Below, piece by piece: positions 41,410-49,887 of a DNA stretch of 64,000 bases (position 1 is the first letter of the stretch; every line of letters begins with the position of its first letter). Origin of the DNA: Bosea sp. OAE506 (GTDB taxonomy: Bacteria; Pseudomonadota; Alphaproteobacteria; Rhizobiales; Beijerinckiaceae); assembly GCF_040546595.1 (NCBI RefSeq), contig NZ_JBEPOB010000001.1:3473001-3537000 (forward strand), in the 5' to 3' direction. The notes below the pieces were generated by a model. That model saw only the letters and a program-made list of their open reading frames with translations. It was not told the DNA's origin and did no database searches. The position numbers were made by a program, and so were the translations under genes.

Positions 41410-43530
41410 TCAAGGGAGCGTGGTCACGCCCTTTTGATCCAGATTGTCTTTTTTGATCCAGACCTTGTTGTCGTGGAAGGCGGCGCCACCGAACGGTGCA
41501 GGCCCATCCGCGCCGGTGATCGTGTTGATGCCGCGCCCGTGCTTGTGGGCGGCGTTGGGCCAGATCGATTCGGCGATCACGACGCCGCGCACCACGCCCT
41601 CGAACAGAACGGCGGCGAGATGGACGCTGCCGCGGCTGTTGCCGACGATGACCTCGTCGCCGACCGCGATGCCGAAGCGGGCGGCATCGTCGGGGTGCAG
41701 CATCAGCGTCGGGCCGACCTCCTTCTTCACCGAGCTCGGGGTCTCCGTGAAGGTCGAGTTCAGGAAGCTGCGGGCCGGGCTCGTCGCCAGGCGAAACGGG
41801 TGGTCGGCGTCGACATTGTCGAGCACGTCCCACTGGTCGGGCAGCGCCGGCATCTCCCGCCAGGGGCCGACCGGGCCGGCATTGGCGTTGGGGACCTTCG
41901 GCCAGTCGGGCTTGAAGCGGAACTTGCGGTCGCGATAGCCGAAGCCGTCGAGATAATGCGCCGTGCGAAACTCCGGCTGCACATCGAGGAATTCGTTCGC
42001 AATCAGCTCGTCGAGCGTGCCGCGACCGCTCTCGCGCATCGTCCAGTCGACGATCTCGCGCGGGGTCATCTCGAAGCCGCGATGCTGCGCGCCGAGGCGC
42101 TTGGCCAGCGCGCAGATGAGGTCGTGGTTCGAGCGGCATTCGCCGGCCGGCTCGACCAGCTTGCCGCCCCACATGATGTGCTGGTGGCCGCCGCCCTGGT
42201 AGATGTCGTCATGCTCGAGGAACTGTGTCGCCGGCAGCACGATGTCGGCCATCTGCGCCGTCTCGGTCATGAACTGCTCATGGACGACGGTGAAGAGGTC
42301 CTCGCGGGCGAAGCCCCGCTTCACCAGTTCCTGCTCGGGCGCGACCGAAACCGGATTGGTGTTCTGGATGAGGAGCGCCTTGACCGGCCCGCCCTGTCGC
42401 AGCGCCTCGGCATCGCCGGTCAGGATGCGGCCGATCTGCGACTGGTCGAGTTCGCGCACGCTGCGGTCGCGGACATCGAGCCCCTCGATCAGGCTCTTGC
42501 GCCAGTTGTAAATGCCGCTGTTGCTGTGGAAGGCGCCGCCGCCCTCATATTGCCAAGCTCCTGTAACGGTCGGCACAGACAGCGCGGCATGCATCGAGAC
42601 CGCGCCGTTGCGCTGGCGGGCGAAGCCGTAGCCGAGGCGGAAGAAGCTCTTCTTGCGCGTGCCGACGAGCGCCGCGAATTCCTCGATCTGCGTCACCTCG
42701 AGCCCGGTGATCGCAGCCGCCCATTCGGGGGTTCGGCTCTGCAGATGCGCCTCGAGTTCCTCGGGGGCGTCGGTATGGGCGGCGAGATAGGCGCGGTCGG
42801 CATGGCCGTCGCGGAAGAGGATGTGCATCACGGCGCAGGCAAGCGCCGCGTCGGTGCCCGGCCGCAGCACCAGAGCGAGATCGGCCTGAGCCAGCGTCGC
42901 ATTATGGTAGATGTCGATGGCGACGATCTTGGCGCCACGGGTTTTGCGGGCCTTGATGGCGTGGTGCATCACGTTGACCTGGGTGTGCACGGCATTCGTG
43001 CCCCAGATCACGACGCAGTCGGACTGCGCCATCTCGCGGGGGTCGGGCCCGGCGAGGCGCCCCGTGCCGGCGATGAAGCCGGTCCAGGCCGTGGTCGTGC
43101 AGATCGTCGAATACTGGCCGGAATAGCGCTTGGCATGGCGCAGGCGATTGATGCCGTCGCGCATCACCAGGCCCATCGTGCCGGCATAGTAATACGGCCA
43201 GACTGCCTCGGCCCCGTGCTGCGCCTCGATGGCGAGGAAGCGCTGCGCGATCTCGTCCAGCGCCTGGTCCCAGGAGATGCGCTCGAACTGCCGGGAGCCC
43301 TTGGGGCCGGTGCGGCGCATCGGATGCAGCAGCCGGTCGGGATGGTGGATCCGCTCGGCATAGCGGGCGACCTTCGCGCAGATCACGCCGTCTGTGTAGC
43401 TCTGGCGCTTGCTGCCGCGGACGCGGCCGATGCTGCGCCCGTCGATGACCTCCACCTCGAGCGAGCAGGCCGAGGGACAGTCATGCGGACAGGTCGAGGG
43501 GTGGTGCGCGATGCGTGGCAATTCGGTCAT
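41410..43530 (-). CDS. Molybdopterin-dependent oxidoreductase with N-terminal 4Fe-4S site
   Basis: 706 residues from the ATG at 43530 (MTELPRIAHHPSTCPHDCPS). The N-terminal cluster ligands are in STCPHDCPSACSLEV and GVICAKVARYAERIHHPDRL, followed by RMRRTGPKGS-like PMRRTGPKGSRQFERISWDQ, the FAD-like CDD signature IWGTNAVHTQVNVMHHAIKA, and the C-terminal dinucleotide-binding domain (TFTETPSSVKKEVGPTLMLH, GNSRGSVHLAAVLFEGVVRG). No Tat signal is seen, so it is cytoplasmic. It belongs to the formate dehydrogenase/BisC-like superfamily; the substrate is unknown. No electron-transfer subunit adjoins it. Confidence 0.92.
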   Translation of the reverse strand: MTELPRIAHHPSTCPHDCPSACSLEVEVIDGRSIGRVRGSKRQSYTDGVICAKVARYAERIHHPDRLLHPMRRTGPKGSRQFERISWDQALDEIAQRFLAIEAQHGAEAVWPYYYAGTMGLVMRDGINRLRHAKRYSGQYSTICTTTAWTGFIAGTGRLAGPDPREMAQSDCVVIWGTNAVHTQVNVMHHAIKARKTRGAKIVAIDIYHNATLAQADLALVLRPGTDAALACAVMHILFRDGHADRAYLAAHTDAPEELEAHLQSRTPEWAAAITGLEVTQIEEFAALVGTRKKSFFRLGYGFARQRNGAVSMHAALSVPTVTGAWQYEGGGAFHSNSGIYNWRKSLIEGLDVRDRSVRELDQSQIGRILTGDAEALRQGGPVKALLIQNTNPVSVAPEQELVKRGFAREDLFTVVHEQFMTETAQMADIVLPATQFLEHDDIYQGGGHQHIMWGGKLVEPAGECRSNHDLICALAKRLGAQHRGFEMTPREIVDWTMRESGRGTLDELIANEFLDVQPEFRTAHYLDGFGYRDRKFRFKPDWPKVPNANAGPVGPWREMPALPDQWDVLDNVDADHPFRLATSPARSFLNSTFTETPSSVKKEVGPTLMLHPDDAARFGIAVGDEVIVGNSRGSVHLAAVLFEGVVRGVVIAESIWPNAAHKHGRGINTITGADGPAPFGGAAFHDNKVWIKKDNLDQKGVTTLP

Positions 43531-43714
43531 AGCGCCTTGGTAACGCATGGCGAAAAAAAGGAAACCGGCCTCTGCGGTGGCCTCCCCTGCACGGGCGGTG
43601 CATCCTCGGCACATCCCGCCGCACGCGGCGCTTCATCAACCCGGGGTTAATCCTAATGCTTCATTCTGCGGGTCTCTGGTCATGAGTGGCGCCGTCGCGC
43701 CGGAGTTGAGTGCC

Positions 43715-44539
43715 ATGCGTAGCGTTGCGTTCCTGGCGGGCCTCGTCGCCTGCTTCCTGCTGTCCTCGCCCGAGCGGGCGGCGGCACAGTCCCCCGACTA
43801 CACCACCCTCACCTCCCCGCAATCGGCCCAGAACTGGACGCTGACGCTCGGCGCCGGCCTGCATCGCCAGCCCGACTATCTCGGCTCCAACGACTACATC
43901 TTCCGGCCGAAGCCGATCATCTCGCTGAGCCGCGGGCTAAAGAGCACCTGGTGGTCGGCCGAGGACGACGCGATCTCGATCGGCTTCTTCTCCGGCACCG
44001 CCTGGCGCGTCGGCTTCTCGGGCAATCTGCTCTGGGAGCGGAAGTCGAGCGTCAACCGTGCGCTGATCGGCGTGCCGGACGTCAAGTTCGGCGCCGAGGC
44101 CGGCGCCTTCGCCGAGTTCTATCCGGCCTCCTGGCTGCGCGCCCGCGTCGATCTGCGCCGCGGCATCGTCGCCCATGACGGGCTGGTGGCAGAGGTGAAG
44201 CTCGATGCCTTCGCCCGCATCAACGACACCTGGAAGCTCGGCATCGGCCCGCGCATGACCGTCGCGAGCGCCGATTATGTCCGCACCTATTTCGGCTCGA
44301 TCCCCGGCGCCGCCGGCACCGGCGGGCTGCTGCAGCGCTTCAACAGCGGCGTCCTGTCCTATGGGGCGATCGCGCAGGCGACGTACAACTGGACCGAGCG
44401 GTTCCAGACCACCGCCTATGTCGAATACAAGCATCTGGTCGGCGATGCGGCGAAGTCGCCGGTGGTGCGGACCTTCGGTTCGCGGGATTCGATCACGGTC
44501 GGCGTCTCGGCGAGCTACGCCTTCGATCTGGGCTTCTGA
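43715..44539 (+). CDS. MipA/OmpV-family outer membrane protein
   Basis: 274 residues from the ATG at 43715, which has GGAGTTGA about 7 bases upstream. A signal peptide (MRSVAFLAGLVACFLLSSPE, cleavage after RAAAQ) precedes a beta-barrel with many alternating aromatic strands: NWTLTLGAGLHRQPDYLGSN, GFFSGTAWRVGFSGNLLWER, RARVDLRRGIVAHDGLVAEV and a C-terminal strand ending in Phe (VGVSASYAFDLGF), as expected for BAM substrates. It is probably a scaffolding or pore protein linked to murein. It is divergent from the molybdoenzyme gene. Confidence 0.9.
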   Translation: MRSVAFLAGLVACFLLSSPERAAAQSPDYTTLTSPQSAQNWTLTLGAGLHRQPDYLGSNDYIFRPKPIISLSRGLKSTWWSAEDDAISIGFFSGTAWRVGFSGNLLWERKSSVNRALIGVPDVKFGAEAGAFAEFYPASWLRARVDLRRGIVAHDGLVAEVKLDAFARINDTWKLGIGPRMTVASADYVRTYFGSIPGAAGTGGLLQRFNSGVLSYGAIAQATYNWTERFQTTAYVEYKHLVGDAAKSPVVRTFGSRDSITVGVSASYAFDLGF

Positions 44540-44574
44540 GGATAGCGGGCCCCGGCTGCGTGCCGGGGCCACAT

Positions 44575-44614
44575 GAAAAAGGGGGCGGGTCGATCACGAC
44601 CCGCCCCCTTTTTC
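44575..44614. terminator. Bidirectional intrinsic terminator between MipA and ndk genes
   Basis: Perfect 18-bp stem (44575-44592 with 44597-44614) rich in GC at its tip and closing with A5/T5, loop ATCA. Both strands end in a T tract, so it serves both convergent genes. A second perfect 9-bp hairpin without a T tract (GGCCCCGGC at 44548-44556, GCCGGGGCC at 44562-44570) stands just before it. Confidence 0.93.
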
Positions 44615-44639
44615 TTTGAAAGCCGAGATGGCCGTCGGA

Positions 44640-45062
44640 TCAGCCGACGATCTCGTTGCCGGAGAAGAACTGCGCGATCTCGATCGCGGCGGCTTCCGGC
44701 GCATCCGAGCCATGGGCGGTGTTCTCACCGACCGATTCGGCGAAGAGCTTGCGGATGGTGCCCTCGGCGGCGTTGGCCGGGTTGGTGGCGCCCATCACCT
44801 CACGATACTTGGCGATGGCGTCCTCGCCCTCGAGGACCTGCACGACCACGGGGCCGGAGGTCATGAACTCGACGAGTTCGCCGAAGAAGGGCCGCGCCGA
44901 ATGGACCGCGTAGAAGGTCTCGGCCTGGGCCTTGGTCATGTGGATGCGCTTCTGCGCGACGATGCGCAGGCCGGCCTTCTCGATGACCGCATTGACCGCG
45001 CCGGTGAGATTGCGACGGGTCGCGTCGGGCTTGAGAATGGAGAAGGTACGCTGAACAGCCAT
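44640..45062 (-). CDS. ndk: Nucleoside diphosphate kinase
   Basis: 140-residue enzyme that balances NTP pools by phosphohistidine transfer. [20 protein letters not shown] starts the fold, [20 protein letters not shown] and [20 protein letters not shown] follow. The active His is in [20 protein letters not shown], and R/N ligands are in [18 protein letters not shown]. The length and sequence are canonical. Transcription ends at the shared hairpin. Confidence 0.97.
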   Translation of the reverse strand: MAVQRTFSILKPDATRRNLTGAVNAVIEKAGLRIVAQKRIHMTKAQAETFYAVHSARPFFGELVEFMTSGPVVVQVLEGEDAIAKYREVMGATNPANAAEGTIRKLFAESVGENTAHGSDAPEAAAIEIAQFFSGNEIVG

Positions 45063-45174
45063 CGATGAATCCTCGGGGACGAATTTGGGGCCAGATCACT
45101 CTGGGAACGCGGCGCGCTTATAACCGCGCCCTCCCCGCCCCACAAGGCTCGTCGGCCGTCCCACCGGATCAGGC

Positions 45175-45444
45175 TCAATGGCGGGTCAGGAAGGTCCTGG
45201 CTTCGCGCAGGGCCTGGGAGACCTGATCGCGCGTCATTTCCAGCGCCAGTTCCTGGCGGTGGGCGGCGGCGCGGCCGCAACCGCGGGCCTGGGCGACGTT
45301 GAACCATTTCTGCGCGGTGACGAGATCGACCGGGATGCCGCGGCCGGAGGCATACATCAGACCCAGCTCGTAATAGGCCTCGGCCGAAGCCTCGCTCGGG
45401 ACCACCAGCGAGGCCGGGATCGCGCTCATTTCCATGCGTGCCAT
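45175..45444 (-). CDS. Small Sel1-repeat protein
   Basis: 89 residues from the ATG at 45444. One complete Sel1 repeat (AYYELGLMYASGRGIPVDLVTAQKWFNVAQ has the A/G spacing of the family) is followed by a helix (RGCGRAAAHRQELALEMTRD) and a C-terminal basic helix. Sel1 proteins mediate protein contacts, but a single-repeat form has no set role. A GTG start three codons upstream is possible. No signal peptide is present. Confidence 0.75.
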   Translation of the reverse strand: MARMEMSAIPASLVVPSEASAEAYYELGLMYASGRGIPVDLVTAQKWFNVAQARGCGRAAAHRQELALEMTRDQVSQALREARTFLTRH

Positions 45445-45749
45445 GACAACCACCCTTGTCTTTCGTTGGCGCCGGCCACCCGTCCAAAGGCCCCGCGCTC
45501 GTGAGGAGGAGACTGGCGGCGGCGCTTAAAGGGCTCGCTAAAATTCGCGATGAATCGAAGCTCAACGAGGAATGAGCGAGCGGTTAAATCAACGCTCGAT
45601 TCAGCTTTCCATTCCGAAAAACGCAGTCTTTTCAATAGGCTTTCCGGCAAATGCGAAAACGCCCGTCAACGGAGGATTCACCCTCCGCTGCGGAAGGCGG
45701 GCTACGACGACCGTGGCAGGCCCTTGGAAGCCGCCCTGATCCGGCTTAA

Positions 45750-45765
45750 GGTTCATATCTGAACC
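45750..45765. promoter_or_regulatory. Candidate operator palindrome upstream of DUF2147 gene
   Basis: GGTTCA-TATC-TGAACC, a perfect 6-bp inverted repeat 34 bases before the DUF2147 start. The preceding 45445-45749 region is AT-richer than its surroundings and holds no convincing gene; a short CGGAGG/CCTCCG hairpin lies near 45680. The binding protein is unknown. Confidence 0.35.
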
Positions 45766-45799
45766 ATGCAGCATAGCGTGGTCTGACAGGGAGGTTTTC

Positions 45800-46198
45800 A
45801 TGACCATCGGATCGCGTCTTTCGCGTGCGGGGCTGGCCGGGCTCGGCCTTCTCGCGCTCACGCTCGCCCAGGGTGGAACGGCCCAGGCCCAGGATGTCAG
45901 CGGCACCTGGCTGCGCGACAGCGGCGCCTCTCGTGTGCGCTTCGCCAAATGTGGCGAGGCGATGTGCGGCACGCTGGCCTGGCTCAAGGATACGAACGGC
46001 CCGGCCAAGGTCGGCCAGCGCATCTTCTACGACATGAAGCCGTCGGGCGACGGCAAATGGACCGGCAGCGCCTTCAACCCCGAGGACGGCAAGACCTATT
46101 CGGGCACGATGACGCTGGCGGGCGACAAGCTCACCACCTCCGGCTGCGTGCTGGGCGGGCTGATCTGCCGCTCGGTGGTCTGGAACCGGGCGAACTGA
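45800..46198 (+). CDS. DUF2147-family secreted protein
   Basis: 132-residue protein with a signal peptide (TIGSRLSRAGLAGLGLLALT, cleavage near TAQAQ). The DUF2147 core is DVSGTWLRDSGASRVRFAKC, GEAMCGTLAWLKDTNG, FYDMKPSGDGKWTGSAFNPE, DGKTYSGTMTLAGDKLTTSG and CRSVVWNRAN. GGGAGG lies 6 bases before the ATG. DUF2147 proteins form a lipocalin-like beta-barrel in the periplasm; the ligand is unknown. Confidence 0.9.
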   Translation: MTIGSRLSRAGLAGLGLLALTLAQGGTAQAQDVSGTWLRDSGASRVRFAKCGEAMCGTLAWLKDTNGPAKVGQRIFYDMKPSGDGKWTGSAFNPEDGKTYSGTMTLAGDKLTTSGCVLGGLICRSVVWNRAN

Positions 46199-46334
46199 GC
46201 GAACCCCGATGCCGTTTGGGCGGACTTATCCCCGCCGCTCCGGCCTGTGCCTATGCTTCGCGCACTGCACCCAACCAAGGGGGCTGTCGCGAGGCATCGT
46301 GCGGCCGGGTGTGGTGGCGGGTTTCGGGAGGCGT

Positions 46335-46522
46335 CGCCGTTGCGGGCGGGGGCTCCCGGAGGTCGAACGGCAGTAAGTCCCCTCGTCAGGGACGAGCGGC
46401 CGCGACGCTCCAAGTCCCCGTGCGCGGAGCCGGGCGGCGCGAGATCGGCGCTGCATCGACACCTCGACATCGACACTCGACATCGGCACGCGGCAAGGAC
46501 GCGCGCCACCCGGCTCCGCGCA
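46335..46522. other. Unexplained structured segment, possible ncRNA (within 396-bp gap)
   Basis: The gap 46199-46594 has no credible gene but contains strong structure. A 21-bp inverted repeat has arms at 46421-46441 and 46502-46522 with one mismatch; on the minus strand that position becomes a G-U pair. The arms enclose a 60-base loop carrying near-repeats of CTCGACATCGACA. A second imperfect stem brackets about 46328-46411 and includes the small hairpin CTCGTC-AGG-GACGAG. AAGTCCCC occurs twice (46375 and 46412). No T-rich terminator or sure promoter is seen, and I cannot match it to 6S, RNase P, SRP or tmRNA. Confidence 0.4.
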
Positions 46523-46594
46523 TCCCCTCTCGGGGGCAATGATGCGAAACCCTGCGGCTCAGGCCGGTCGGGGCTTCCGGCGCGCCGCTGACGC

Positions 46595-47302
46595 TCAGCG
46601 GGCCTTCTGGCCGAAGAGAATCGCCTTTTCCTCCGGCGTCGAGATGCCAGCCGGGTTGCGCAGCGCCTCGCCGACCTTGAGTCCGCGCGCCACGGCCGGA
46701 CGTGCCATCATCGTCTCGATCCAGCGCGCGACATGGGGAAACTGCTTGATGTCCTGGCCCTGTTTTTCCCAGCCGCGAGCCCAGCCGATGCAGGCCATGT
46801 CGGCGATGGAATAGTCGCCGCAGATGTAATCGCGGCCGTCCAGGCGCTTGTTCAGCACGCCGTAGAGGCGGTTGGTCTCGTTGGTGTAGCGGTCGATGGC
46901 ATAGGGCACCTTCTCGGGCGCATAGAGCCGGAAGTGGTGGGTCTGGCCGAGCATCGGCCCGAAGCCGCCCATCTGCCAGAACAGCCACTCGTCGACGGCG
47001 ACGCGGCCGCGCTCGTCGGCGGGATAGAACTGCCCGGTCTTGCGGCCGAGATACTGCAGGATCGCGCCCGATTCGAAGACCGAGATCGGCTTTCCGTCTG
47101 GCCCCTCGGGATCGACGATCGCCGGCATCCGGTTGTTGGGCGATATGGCGAGGAAGTCCGGCTTGAACTGGTCGCCCTTGCCGATGTTCACCGGCACGAT
47201 GTGATAGGGCAGCCCGCACTCCTCGAGCATGATGGTGATCTTCCAGCCGTTCGGGGTCGGCCAGTAATGGAGGTCGATCGGCTTGCTCTGGCTGGCTGAC
47301 AT
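46595..47302 (-). CDS. Glutathione S-transferase (YfcG/Ure2p-like)
   Basis: 235-residue GST. The thioredoxin-like domain reads IDLHYWPTPNGWKITIMLEE, then PNNRMPAIVDPEGPDGKPIS and VFESGAILQYLGRKTGQFYP. The helical domain has EWLFWQMGGFGPMLGQTHHF, typical of the Ure2p/YfcG (nu-class-like) branch, whose members reduce disulfides or hydroperoxides with glutathione. TPNGWK with Asn in place of catalytic Ser/Cys fits YfcG. It is cytoplasmic with no clear operon partner; the 3' end faces the structured gap. Confidence 0.93.
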   Translation of the reverse strand: MSASQSKPIDLHYWPTPNGWKITIMLEECGLPYHIVPVNIGKGDQFKPDFLAISPNNRMPAIVDPEGPDGKPISVFESGAILQYLGRKTGQFYPADERGRVAVDEWLFWQMGGFGPMLGQTHHFRLYAPEKVPYAIDRYTNETNRLYGVLNKRLDGRDYICGDYSIADMACIGWARGWEKQGQDIKQFPHVARWIETMMARPAVARGLKVGEALRNPAGISTPEEKAILFGQKAR

Positions 47303-47432
47303 GGCGCGGTCCCGGTCCCTGATGCAGAGGAGGAAGCGCGATGTTTAGGCCGCTTCTCGCGCGGGAGAAAGAGCCGGGCCGCCCTGCGCGGGTTGCATCG
47401 CCCCTTCGTGATCCCGCCGGCCGCTGCGCCGA

Positions 47433-47924
47433 TCAGAGATCGATCTTGAAGCCTTCATGGCTCTGGGAGAACCCGAGGCTCACATAGAAGCGGTGGGCGT
47501 CGAGGCGCGACTTATTGGAGCTGAGCTCGGCCATGCCGGCGCCGTGCTCGCGGGCGAAGGCGAGCGCATGGGCGATCATCACCCGGCCGATGCCGTGGCC
47601 GCGCCGCTCGGGCGCGACATGGACGCTCTCGAACTTGGCCCGCATCCGGCCCCGCGCCACCAGCCCGGGGATCAGCGTGACCTGGAAGGTCCCGACGACG
47701 AGGCCGCCCGCTTCCTCGGCGACGAAAAGCGCGTTGTGGGCGGAGGCCTCGACCGCGGCAAAGGCCTCGGCATAGGCGGGGTGACGCGCCTCCTGCCGGA
47801 TCGCGTCCGCCGTCATCGTCTGGGTCGCGGCGCCGAGCATGATCAGCTCGGCGATGCGCTCCACGTCCTCGCGTCGGGCACGACGGATGGTGACGGCGGT
47901 CGCGGTCTGCGTCGAGGCGGTCAT
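47433..47924 (-). CDS. GNAT-family N-acetyltransferase
   Basis: 163-residue acyltransferase. The acetyl-CoA-binding motif A is ESVHVAPERRGHGIGRVMIA; the C-terminal part has MAELSSNKSRLDAHRFYVSLGF-like SSNKSRLDAHRFYVSLGFSQ, characteristic of GNATs that act on amino acids or antibiotics. RRAREDVERIAELIML begins the fold. The substrate is unknown. It follows the alcohol dehydrogenase gene by 37 bases on the same strand and may be cotranscribed. Confidence 0.9.
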   Translation of the reverse strand: MTASTQTATAVTIRRARREDVERIAELIMLGAATQTMTADAIRQEARHPAYAEAFAAVEASAHNALFVAEEAGGLVVGTFQVTLIPGLVARGRMRAKFESVHVAPERRGHGIGRVMIAHALAFAREHGAGMAELSSNKSRLDAHRFYVSLGFSQSHEGFKIDL

Positions 47925-47961
47925 GCGATGTCGGCTCCCGTGGCTGCGGATTGCCGCTCTA

Positions 47962-49116
47962 TCAGACCAGCTCCGGGAACGGAACGATCGTGGACTTCAC
48001 CGTCTTCATCGCCATCGCATCGGCGACGGCCTGAGTCACGCCGGCCTCGGTGAAGGGGTAGATCGTCTGCATCTCGAGGAAGGGGTACTTGTCGCGGGCG
48101 CGGTAGAGCATGTCGACGCCGAGCGGCAGATCATTGCCGGTGAAGGCCCAGGAGCCGAGCACGTTCAGATCCTTGGTGCAGATGCGGTGCCAGTTGGTCT
48201 GGATCGACCCCGCATCGGTGAACTGGCCCATCTCGACATAGGTGCCGCCGTCGCGCAGGAACTCGATGCCCTCGGGCCCGGCCGTGGGATGGCCGGAGCA
48301 GTCCATCACGAGATCGGCGCCGAACCCGCCGACGATCTCGCGGACCCGGGCGATGCGCGCTTCCGCCGTGGTGTACTCCTCCAGATTGACCGTCGCCTCC
48401 GCGCCGAACTTGCGGGCGAGCGCCAGGCGCGGCTCCTCCGGCGCGCCGACGCAGATTACGCGGCCGGCGCCCATCTCCTGCGCGGCGGCGATCGCCAGGA
48501 TGCCGATCGGCCCCGAGCCCTGGATCACCACCGTGTCGCCCCAGTTGAAGCCGCCGGCGCGCTTGGCCCGGTTGAAGGCGCGGATGCAGGAGGTCATCGG
48601 CTCGGACAGCGCGCCCAGCCGCAGCGACATGTCGTCGGGCAGCTTGTAGACCTTGGTGCCGGGCAGCATCTCGAGGTCGACATAGACATATTCGGCCCAG
48701 CCGCCCCAGAGATGCGGCGCCTTGTCGAAGCCGAGATAGCGCCCGTAATAGACCGGGGTCAGGCACTTGTTGGCGCTCTCGGGATAGTGGACGCAGTAGT
48801 GGCAGTGCCCGCACGGCATCAGCGGCGGGATCATCACCTTCGAGCCGACATCGAGCGGCTTGCCCATGAAGTCCTCGGTGAAATCCGCGCCCTTCTCGAC
48901 GATGACGCCGCCGATCTCGTGGCCGAGCGTGAAGGGCCAGGGCAGCTTCTTGGGCCAGTGGCCTTTCAGGATGTGCTGGTCGGTGCCGCAGACGCCGCAG
49001 GCGCCGATCTTGATCAGAGCGGCCTTGGCCGGGACCGCCGGCCAGGCCACCTCCCGGATGGTCGGCTTGCCGCCGGGGCCGTCATAGGTCGCGACTCGGA
49101 TGGGCTGGCGCTGCAT
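47962..49116 (-). CDS. Zinc-dependent medium-chain alcohol dehydrogenase
   Basis: 384-residue MDR-family NAD(P)-dependent dehydrogenase. The catalytic zinc motif is CGVCGTDQHILKGHW with TLGHEIGGVIVEKG. The structural zinc cysteines are in PCGHCHYCVHYPESANKCLT. The Rossmann motif is VVIQGSGPIGILAIAAAQEM and the proton-relay region CSGHPTAGPEGIEFLRDGG. It probably acts on a sugar alcohol, threonine-like or other secondary alcohol; context does not resolve this. The start at 49116 is followed by a clean MQRQPIRVATYDGPGGKPTI. Confidence 0.93.
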   Translation of the reverse strand: MQRQPIRVATYDGPGGKPTIREVAWPAVPAKAALIKIGACGVCGTDQHILKGHWPKKLPWPFTLGHEIGGVIVEKGADFTEDFMGKPLDVGSKVMIPPLMPCGHCHYCVHYPESANKCLTPVYYGRYLGFDKAPHLWGGWAEYVYVDLEMLPGTKVYKLPDDMSLRLGALSEPMTSCIRAFNRAKRAGGFNWGDTVVIQGSGPIGILAIAAAQEMGAGRVICVGAPEEPRLALARKFGAEATVNLEEYTTAEARIARVREIVGGFGADLVMDCSGHPTAGPEGIEFLRDGGTYVEMGQFTDAGSIQTNWHRICTKDLNVLGSWAFTGNDLPLGVDMLYRARDKYPFLEMQTIYPFTEAGVTQAVADAMAMKTVKSTIVPFPELV

Positions 49117-49225
49117 GGTCGTCTCTCCCTGAACGTGCCGCTTTGGCGCGGCTTGGGGGAGAGTGAGGCATGGCGGGCACGGCGCGGCAACCGGCGCGGA
49201 CGCACAGGCCGGTTGCGGACAGCGT

Positions 49226-49732
49226 CTATGCCGCGAAGAGGCGCTTGGCCATCAGCAGGGTGTTGGGGGTGTCGTCGCGGCCGTCGAAGCGGGCCTGGCG
49301 TTGCAGGAAAAAGCCCATGCGTTCGTAGAAGGTGATCGCCAACTCGTTCTGGCTCTCGACCTCGAGGCGGGCCACCGGCGCCTCCGGGAAGCAGGCCAGC
49401 GTGACCTGCAGCAGGGTGCGGCCGATGCCGACGCCCTGCCAGGCCGGCAGGACATAAAGGCGCGTCAGCAGCGCGGCGCGGTCGCGCTCGGTGCGGGCGC
49501 TGGCGGTGGCGACGATCTCGCTCCCGACCAGCGCGACCAGGAAGACGCCGTTCTCGCGGCCGAGCTGCGCGCCCAGATTCTCCAGGGAATGCCAGGCATT
49601 GGTGATCTCGGCGACGCGCTGCCAGCCATAGATGCCGTCATAGGTGGCGTGCCAGGTCTCGACCAACAGCGCCCGCACCGCCGGGAGATCGGCGGCCTCG
49701 GCGTCGCGGATGACGAGATCGGCAGGGGTCAT
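49226..49732 (-). CDS. GNAT-family N-acetyltransferase
   Basis: 168 residues from the ATG at 49732 (MTPADLVIRDAEAADLPAVR). Motif A is LYVLPAWQGVGIGRTLLQVT; the C-terminal part ARLEVESQNELAITFYERMG is typical. It is unrelated beyond the fold to the GNAT at 47433. It stands 155 bases after gatB on the same strand, but the gap holds a palindromic repeat, so cotranscription is doubtful. Confidence 0.9.
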   Translation of the reverse strand: MTPADLVIRDAEAADLPAVRALLVETWHATYDGIYGWQRVAEITNAWHSLENLGAQLGRENGVFLVALVGSEIVATASARTERDRAALLTRLYVLPAWQGVGIGRTLLQVTLACFPEAPVARLEVESQNELAITFYERMGFFLQRQARFDGRDDTPNTLLMAKRLFAA

Positions 49733-49763
49733 GCCCCGAGTCCCGTCCGCGGGCCACACGCGG

Positions 49764-49863
49764 CCGTCATCCCGGGCTTGACCCGGGATCCATTCCGGAG
49801 CGCTTCGGAAACAGGTTCAGGCATGGATCCCGGATCCCCGCTTCGCTGCGTCCGGGATGACGG
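49764..49863. repeat. Dispersed intergenic palindromic element (CGTCATCCCGGG family)
   Basis: Outer arms CCGTCATCCCGG and CCGGGATGACGG, inner GACCCGGGATCCATTCCGG facing ATGGATCCCGGATCC. It lies between gatB and the GNAT gene. It is the cleanest example of the family shared with 20158, 29899 and 61082. Confidence 0.87.
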
Positions 49864-49887
49864 CGTGTTGCCAGCGCCGCCCATCGC

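Noticed and set aside
41386-43650. 754-codon open frame antisense to the molybdoenzyme
   Set aside because: The minus-strand protein has Fe-S and cofactor motifs; the plus frame has none.
46199-46594. 6S, RNase P, SRP or tmRNA gene
   Set aside because: Structure is present but none of the conserved sequence signatures of these RNAs could be recognised; left as unexplained.
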